DNA from: Candidatus Bathycorpusculum sp.
Lineage (GTDB): Archaea; Thermoproteota; Bathyarchaeia; Bathyarchaeales; Bathycorpusculaceae
DNA: 64,000 nt
Direction of reading: 5' to 3'
NCBI GenBank assembly: GCA_009778385.1
Contig: WRJX01000102.1
Coordinates: 1-64,000, forward strand
Positions within the stretch are counted from its first letter, which is position 1. Every line of letters starts with the position of its first letter. Positions 58,176 to 64,000 of this stretch are shown in pieces. The translations under genes were made by a program, and so were the position numbers. The notes below the pieces were generated by a model. The model was not told the DNA's origin. It made no database searches and was given only the letters and a program-made list of their open reading frames with translations.

Positions 58176-58385
58176 TTGGAATCAATAAACATTAGTGATA
58201 GACAAGGTAATGAAATTTGTGAGAAGGTTAGTAAAACACTTGTTGATGAATTAGATAATGAGAAAGTTTGGAATAAAGTTGAAGGTGTACTTTCGGATTA
58301 TCTGAAAAACAACAATATCAAAGAAGACACTTCGGATTTTATTGACAAATTAGAATGGTCCGTGCGTGTTACACTCAAAAAATAG
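58176..58385 (+). CDS. Small hypothetical acidic protein (69 aa)
   Basis: MESINISDRQGNEICEKVSKTLVDELDNEKVWNKVEGVLSDYLKNNN...; TTG start region with upstream purines. Confidence 0.45.
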   Translation: MESINISDRQGNEICEKVSKTLVDELDNEKVWNKVEGVLSDYLKNNNIKEDTSDFIDKLEWSVRVTLKK

Positions 58386-58416
58386 GCTCGCTCTCTTTCT
58401 TTTGATTTTTTAAGTG

Positions 58417-58593
58417 ATGGTGTATCGGTGTTTGTCTGAGAGTAAGAGAGGACAAATTACGGTTGAATACAAGAAAAAGAAACGGGAAATTTTTGAAGAA
58501 AATAATCACTATGTTGACGTCCCGCCTGATGTGAGCAAGGAGAAGAAAAAAGCGTTAGACCAAACAGGGGACGATACAACTTCAGACTGGTAA
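58417..58593 (+). CDS. Small charged ORF (58 aa) not in the supplied ORF track
   Basis: ATG GTG TAT ... TGG TAA reads MVYRCLSESKRGQITVEYKKKKREIFEENNHYVDVPPDVSKEKKKALDQTGDDTTSDW. Confidence 0.35.
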   Translation: MVYRCLSESKRGQITVEYKKKKREIFEENNHYVDVPPDVSKEKKKALDQTGDDTTSDW

Positions 58594-58778
58594 ACTTGGG
58601 CTTAGCTTAAATTAATTCAACAGTACGTATACCTGTTAGTTTTTATAACATATTTTGCAAGTTCATCATCATTTATTCTTTTTTAAAATCAAGTACAAAA
58701 TATTGATTTGAGCAGTCAGTGTTAGTTGATAACTCATATTCATAATGGTCTTAACATGTTACCATAGAAAAAGGTAGT

Positions 58779-59933
58779 TTAGGGAATTATTTCAGCGCCG
58801 TTATATTTGATGAAGTCAAAGTCGGATAGATGAATTTTTCCTTGAGCCATCAGCTGCTTGATACGAGGAATTTCTGTTGAGATATCATCAACAAGTGCCT
58901 TAACCGTACTGCAAACTTTTTTGTAAGCATCCACGTTCCATCGTTGAGTAACGTTAGCGTAGTAACATCTGCCTCCGCATATGTTTAGGATTTCACATTC
59001 TGAGCAGGGCAGTTGATTAACGAACACTTTTTCCAGTTTTAGCGGGTGCATGTCTGCTATGTGTCCCATATAATGTTTGGTCAGTCCCCACATTGTGGGA
59101 CACGCAAGAATATAGCCATCTGTTTGTATTGCATAGTTTATCCAGCCGCCTCCACAACGCAGAAAATTCACTTTTTCATCATGTAACATTGAATATGCTA
59201 TGCCTAAAAGGGGATAAAGTTTTAGAACCTGACCTTTCTGCTCCATGGCATCAACCCAGAATTTAACAAGCGCCCTAACGCCTGGAATATAATTGGTTTC
59301 AGACCACTCTTCGAAGTGACGTCTTTGGTAATCGTTACCCCAGAAACCCGCGTTAAGTTGCCAATGAACCGATGTGAAAGAGAACTCAGAGTTTTCAAGT
59401 AACCAACGAACCTGTTTGTAAATATCTGTTTGCTCCATTACAGTAACTCTCGCAATCAGTTCACCATTAAAGCCATTTTGTTTTATGAGTTTTAGATTTT
59501 CGAAAACTTTACAAAAAGTACCTTTTCCCCGATAATAATCAGTCAAAGCTTCCTCGCCATCAACCGACACAAGCAAAGTGTGGAAACGGTTAACATATTT
59601 AGGTTCAAGCTTATCAAGAAAAAGACCGTTAGTTTGCATCATATACATTTTAGGCTCAATATTATCCATGATTTGCCTAAGTGACTCTATCTGCATCAAT
59701 GGTTCACCGCCATAAAAGGTTAGAACACAATTTGGATCTTTACTACAAAAGTCCTTAAGAAGTTGAACATCATAATTGATTTTACGTGGTAAAGAATAAT
59801 CTACTTCTAAGTCATCACTAAAATCTTCATCAAAATCATCAAGAGATTCACCAAAACAATAACGACACTGAAGATTACAATCGGTAGTAAGTATCACATG
59901 AAAGAACATACAACACCAATATACAACAGACAT
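58779..59933 (-). CDS. Radical SAM/SPASM-type putative peptide-modifying enzyme
   Basis: TDCNLQCRYCFGE (CxxxCxxC), VLTFYGGEPLM, MQTNGLFLDKL, C-terminal LPCSECEILNICGGRCYYANV; likely start MFFHV (59909). Confidence 0.88.
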   Translation of the reverse strand: MSVVYWCCMFFHVILTTDCNLQCRYCFGESLDDFDEDFSDDLEVDYSLPRKINYDVQLLKDFCSKDPNCVLTFYGGEPLMQIESLRQIMDNIEPKMYMMQTNGLFLDKLEPKYVNRFHTLLVSVDGEEALTDYYRGKGTFCKVFENLKLIKQNGFNGELIARVTVMEQTDIYKQVRWLLENSEFSFTSVHWQLNAGFWGNDYQRRHFEEWSETNYIPGVRALVKFWVDAMEQKGQVLKLYPLLGIAYSMLHDEKVNFLRCGGGWINYAIQTDGYILACPTMWGLTKHYMGHIADMHPLKLEKVFVNQLPCSECEILNICGGRCYYANVTQRWNVDAYKKVCSTVKALVDDISTEIPRIKQLMAQGKIHLSDFDFIKYNGAEIIP

Positions 59934-59996
59934 TTAATAGCATTATTCTACCAATTTTCACACTCTCTTACCCTTTCAAAAACCTCTTTTACGGCT

Positions 59997-61229
59997 CTAT
60001 TTTTTCTTTTCACTATTTTGGTCTACCTTTTCAGCCATCCTTTGCGCTTTTTCAAGATAACCATGAAATTCTTTGTCTTTCATGTCTTTTTCTGACAAAG
60101 TTTCAGGTGCCAAATAAAGAGGGATAACAGCGAGAAATAGGAAGAAACTGATAAAAGAGAACATAACTATCAAATCCGTTACTGAAGATACAAGATATTG
60201 ACCAAATGAAATCTCCAAAAAATTTGAAAACAAAAAGGGGAGAAAACCGATAACAAAGAATTTTTCACTATCCCTTTTACCAGCAATATCACCCCACAGA
60301 GTCAAAAGAAATAACGTTGTAAATGCACCCCAAGCTATACCGTCAGCGAGCATATAAAATAACAAGCCCTTCCCATAAGTTGAAAAAAAACCCAAAGTTG
60401 CATAACCTAACCCAAGCATGGTAAAACCGAAAACCAACAAATATTTTCGACCAAAACGATCAGCTAAAAAACCAAAAAACACTGCAAAAAACCCTGCTAT
60501 AACATTTTCCACCATAACCACAAAATTAACATTAACATGAAAACCAATAGATACCACTGGAATCACGAAATTGTTTACTATTGAGAATATTAACCATGGA
60601 ACAAAGTAAAGCAATACCGAACGCATTTTTAATATACTTCTGTATGAAACACGCTCTTCTGTGTTAATTTTCGCTTCAGGTGGCCTAAGAAGCACTATAG
60701 CAATTAAGCCTCCAAGTTTCCAAACTGTTAGAACTACTGCAGCGAACGCTGGGCTTTGGGCAATTAGGGCTATTAAAGCAAAACCTGTAATGGTAAAGAA
60801 GACAATTAAACCACTTACTTTACCTCGATTCACGTTTTCTGTGGTAGCAGAGCAATACCCCAATAATACAGGAAAACCCAAACCAAAATATAACCCAATA
60901 ATACCTGAAATAATCATAACACCAAAAAAGGAAACACCAGTAACCAACAAAGATACTGGCGATAATAACACACCTATAGCCATCCAATAAACTATAAACT
61001 TGAGTCTATCCTTGACTTTTTGAATTAACTTAGTACTTAAAACAGCAGACAAAACAACAGCCAACAAACTAAAACCAGCAATTATTACAAGATCATTACC
61101 GGTAAAACCTGAATTATTTCTTAGAACACTGAAGTACAGATACCAAACTAGAGCATTGACTACTAAAATAATATTGACTATAACACTCTTCGAATCCGTG
61201 TCCAACTTTCGTCTGGAATCACTCGACAT
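59997..61229 (-). CDS. MFS transporter (paralog A)
   Basis: GFLADRFGRKYLLVFGF MFS signature; about 12 TM helices. Confidence 0.88.
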   Translation of the reverse strand: MSSDSRRKLDTDSKSVIVNIILVVNALVWYLYFSVLRNNSGFTGNDLVIIAGFSLLAVVLSAVLSTKLIQKVKDRLKFIVYWMAIGVLLSPVSLLVTGVSFFGVMIISGIIGLYFGLGFPVLLGYCSATTENVNRGKVSGLIVFFTITGFALIALIAQSPAFAAVVLTVWKLGGLIAIVLLRPPEAKINTEERVSYRSILKMRSVLLYFVPWLIFSIVNNFVIPVVSIGFHVNVNFVVMVENVIAGFFAVFFGFLADRFGRKYLLVFGFTMLGLGYATLGFFSTYGKGLLFYMLADGIAWGAFTTLFLLTLWGDIAGKRDSEKFFVIGFLPFLFSNFLEISFGQYLVSSVTDLIVMFSFISFFLFLAVIPLYLAPETLSEKDMKDKEFHGYLEKAQRMAEKVDQNSEKKK

Positions 61230-61477
61230 ACCGATTACACGTATCTCTACTTAGGACAGCCTAATCAAATATAATGTTTATTGTTCTACCCGAAAACAGG
61301 GCCACATTTTCTCTGTTTAGACATATTTCAATAGCACTAAAAATACTACTCTTCGTTGAGACCTTACATAGTTGTAGTATCGGATGAAATTTTAATACTC
61401 ACAAAAAATATTAGACCACAATTGACAAGTAATAAAGTTTTAATTTTGCCACAGTCCATTGGTCTGTAAGCTTTTCA

Positions 61478-62704
61478 CTATTTTCCATTTTTTTGCTTCT
61501 CAGCTATTTTTTGTACTTTTTCAATGTATCTTTGGAGTTCATTATCATTTATTTCTTTTTCTGACAGAGTCTCAGGTGCCATAAAAAGAGGTATAGCTGT
61601 TAGAAACAAGAAGAAACCGATGAAAGAGAACACAACCGTCAAATTTGTTACTGAAACCGCAACATATTGACCAAGGGAAGCCCCCAAAAAATTTGAAAGT
61701 AGATATGGTAAAAAGCCAATAACAAAGAATTTTTCACTATCCCTTTTACCAGCAATATCACCCCACAGAGTCAAAAGAAATAATGGTGCAAAGATTCCCC
61801 ATGCTATACTGTCAACGACTGTATATAACCACAAAACATTACCATATTCTGAGAATAACGCTAAAGTTGCATAGCCTAATCCAATCAGGGTAAAACCGAA
61901 AACCAACAAATATTTTCGACCAAAACGATCAGCTAAAAAACCGAAAAACACTGCAAAAAACCCTGTTAAAGCGGTTCCTACCGTCGCCACCAAAGTAACA
62001 GTCTCAGCAGAAATGCTACTATATAGTACAGGATATGCAAAGTTGTTTACTATTGAGAATATTAACCATGGAGCAAAGTAAAGCAATACCGAACGCATTT
62101 TTAATATACTTTTGTATGAAACTTTTTCTTCTTTGTTAATTTTTGTTTCAGATGGTTTTAGAGCCATTATAGCAATTAAACCGCCAAGTTTCCAAACTGT
62201 TAGAACTATTGCAGTTGATACAGCATCTTTAGTAATCATAGTTACTGCAAAAAGACATATCGTCATAAGGAAGAGAGTTAAACCACTTGTTTTCGCCCGT
62301 TGCGTGTTTTTTGTGGTTGCAGAGTAATACCCCATTAATACAGGAAAACCAAAGCCAAAGTATACGCCAATAAGGCCTGAAATAATTATAACGCTAAAAA
62401 AGGATGCACTACCAACAAATAGCGATATTGGCGATAATAACGCACCTACAAGCATCCAATAAAATAGAAATTTGAGCCTATTCTCAATTTTTTGAATTAA
62501 CTTGGTACTTAAAACAGCAGACAAAACAACAGCCAACAAACTAAAACCAATATTTATGATAAAATCAGTACCAGCAAAGCTTGAATTAGTTTTTAGAAAA
62601 CTGAAAAAATATAAATACCAAACTAGAGCATTAACTGCTAAAATAACATTAATTACAACAGTCTTCGAACCCATATTCAACTTTCTTTCGGAACTAATCG
62701 ACAC
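61478..62704 (-). CDS. MFS transporter (paralog B)
   Basis: Same signature GFLADRFGRKYLLVFGF; high similarity to paralog A. Confidence 0.88.
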   Translation of the reverse strand: MSISSERKLNMGSKTVVINVILAVNALVWYLYFFSFLKTNSSFAGTDFIINIGFSLLAVVLSAVLSTKLIQKIENRLKFLFYWMLVGALLSPISLFVGSASFFSVIIISGLIGVYFGFGFPVLMGYYSATTKNTQRAKTSGLTLFLMTICLFAVTMITKDAVSTAIVLTVWKLGGLIAIMALKPSETKINKEEKVSYKSILKMRSVLLYFAPWLIFSIVNNFAYPVLYSSISAETVTLVATVGTALTGFFAVFFGFLADRFGRKYLLVFGFTLIGLGYATLALFSEYGNVLWLYTVVDSIAWGIFAPLFLLTLWGDIAGKRDSEKFFVIGFLPYLLSNFLGASLGQYVAVSVTNLTVVFSFIGFFLFLTAIPLFMAPETLSEKEINDNELQRYIEKVQKIAEKQKNGK

Positions 62705-63058
62705 GTCAATTATACCTACGTCTGCTCAGGTTATTAATTAAATATAATGCATCAAATCGCAACATAAAAGTTTTACTACAATATACATAATGTAACTAAA
62801 AATTTTAAAAGCGGTTTGTAGACATGCCAGAAGTTTAGAGTGTTCATTCAAAGTATAATGTTTTGCAATTGATAGAAAAGTTCACTTCAGCGACATTATA
62901 ATGGGGTTTTAAACACAACAAGTGTGCAATAAGGTATCAATCATGATCTTACGTCAACAATAGGTTTTTAAGCGTCAATGTATCCCACTATACTTTGGGG
63001 AGAGAGGCTTGAAGAAACAAAAAATTGCTCGACTTTGGGGAACATGGTAAATAGTTAA

Positions 63059-64000
63059 TCATGTATCAAAAGAAAACACATTAAGGAGCAGATATGCATC
63101 ATATCCTGCTCTATTTTTTTGAGTTAAAATGCAGTTTTTAAGTTCTTGATTGATTTGTTCACTTAGTTTATGTTTAAGCCTACAAACGCCTTCAGACTCT
63201 AAAACCAGTTTGGCAATTTTTTTGGCTATTATTTTTGAATAATTTGGCTGTTCAACGAGTTCTTTAATTGCAATCTTCACTTTTTTGTCCTGAACTGCAT
63301 AAACCATAGGTAAAGGAGGGCATTCAAACTTTATACGATGTTCCAACTCTGAAATATCAAGCATATCACAAAACTCATCTTTGATTACTCCAAGCATACC
63401 AACTGTTCGACCGAAACTCGCTAGAGCCTCCAACGTTTCATCGTCAGCTTGCCCAATAATTCCTCCGATTCTACATTGCATTTCAACAAAAACGCCTTTC
63501 AAGCGCATAATTTCAAAATATTCATCAGGTTTGATAATTGTTTTTTTTCTTAATTTAATTTCTAGCATTTCGGAGGCACTGAGTTCAAAAAGGGCTTTAG
63601 GAATCAAAGTAGAAAGCGCCTGTCTCTGCTTTGGTGAGAAGCTTTCGCAAGCTCGATAAAGCAAAGCATGTCCTTGAATCAATAAGGCATCGCCTGCAAG
63701 AAGTGCAACGTCTGTTCCGAATTTTCCGTAAATAGTTTTTTTAGTATATTTAACGTCAGATTGGTCAATTGTGTCATCATGTATATCTGCTGAAAATGCG
63801 ATAAGTGTCATAGCGACGGCTACTGATTCAATTTCATCTATGTCTTGATTACCTTTTGCTGCTTCATAGGAAATCGACATTAAAGCTGGAGAAAGAGGAC
63901 TAACCAAAGGTAAGTTAACTTTAGCATAGTGCTTTAGCGCTAAAGCAATTGCACCATTATCATAAGCTGTGTTTAAAATTTCTTGTCTAGTTTTCTCCAT
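63059..64000 (-). CDS. Polyprenyl (isoprenyl) diphosphate synthase family protein; start at window edge
   Basis: AFSADIHDDTIDQSDVKYTKKTIYGKFGTDVALLAGDALLIQGHALL; second Asp-rich region KDEFCDMLD. Confidence 0.85.
   Translation of the reverse strand: MEKTRQEILNTAYDNGAIALALKHYAKVNLPLVSPLSPALMSISYEAAKGNQDIDEIESVAVAMTLIAFSADIHDDTIDQSDVKYTKKTIYGKFGTDVALLAGDALLIQGHALLYRACESFSPKQRQALSTLIPKALFELSASEMLEIKLRKKTIIKPDEYFEIMRLKGVFVEMQCRIGGIIGQADDETLEALASFGRTVGMLGVIKDEFCDMLDISELEHRIKFECPPLPMVYAVQDKKVKIAIKELVEQPNYSKIIAKKIAKLVLESEGVCRLKHKLSEQINQELKNCILTQKNRAGYDAYLLLNVFSFDT

Noticed and set aside
1-64000. CRISPR arrays, rRNA genes, intact transposases or integrases
   Set aside because: Looked for regularly spaced repeats, rRNA signatures and transposase/integrase motifs; none seen in this window.

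Overview
The window looks like a contiguous piece of an archaeal chromosome, probably a TACK/Bathyarchaeia-like lineage; this placement is inferred from gene content only. Archaeal markers are methenyl-H4MPT cyclohydrolase, CTP-dependent riboflavin kinase, RibL, diphthine synthase, fibrillarin/NOP5, ADP-forming acetyl-CoA synthetase beta, archaeal PGM, and a CdvA/B/C (ESCRT-III/Vps4) cell-division locus. Other recognisable blocks are a cobalt ECF transporter (CbiM/N/Q/O) with a divergent regulator, cobalamin genes (CobD-like, CbiB), a CsoR/P-type ATPase pair, two ABC-2 systems, kelch and beta-helix surface proteins, and an intron-containing tRNA-Trp. The observations I would follow up first: (1) a compact 5-gene operon (32675-36704) combining a double-cubane/HgdB-type reductase, two different BcrA/D-type ATPases, a ferredoxin and a CcdA-like membrane protein; (2) a tRNA-Trp intron carrying a C'/D'-like guide that targets position 39; (3) an unclassified ncRNA candidate closed by a long helix at 32328-32454; (4) a Cdv cluster with an extra ESCRT-III gene and an identical DLPEPPV motif in CdvA and CdvB; (5) a peptide-modifying-type radical SAM gene next to two partly homogenised MFS genes; (6) three paralogous nucleotidyltransferase-fold genes; (7) a decayed plasmid/virus primase remnant with an inverted repeat. 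No CRISPR array or rRNA was seen. All family calls come from reading motifs; no database search was run.
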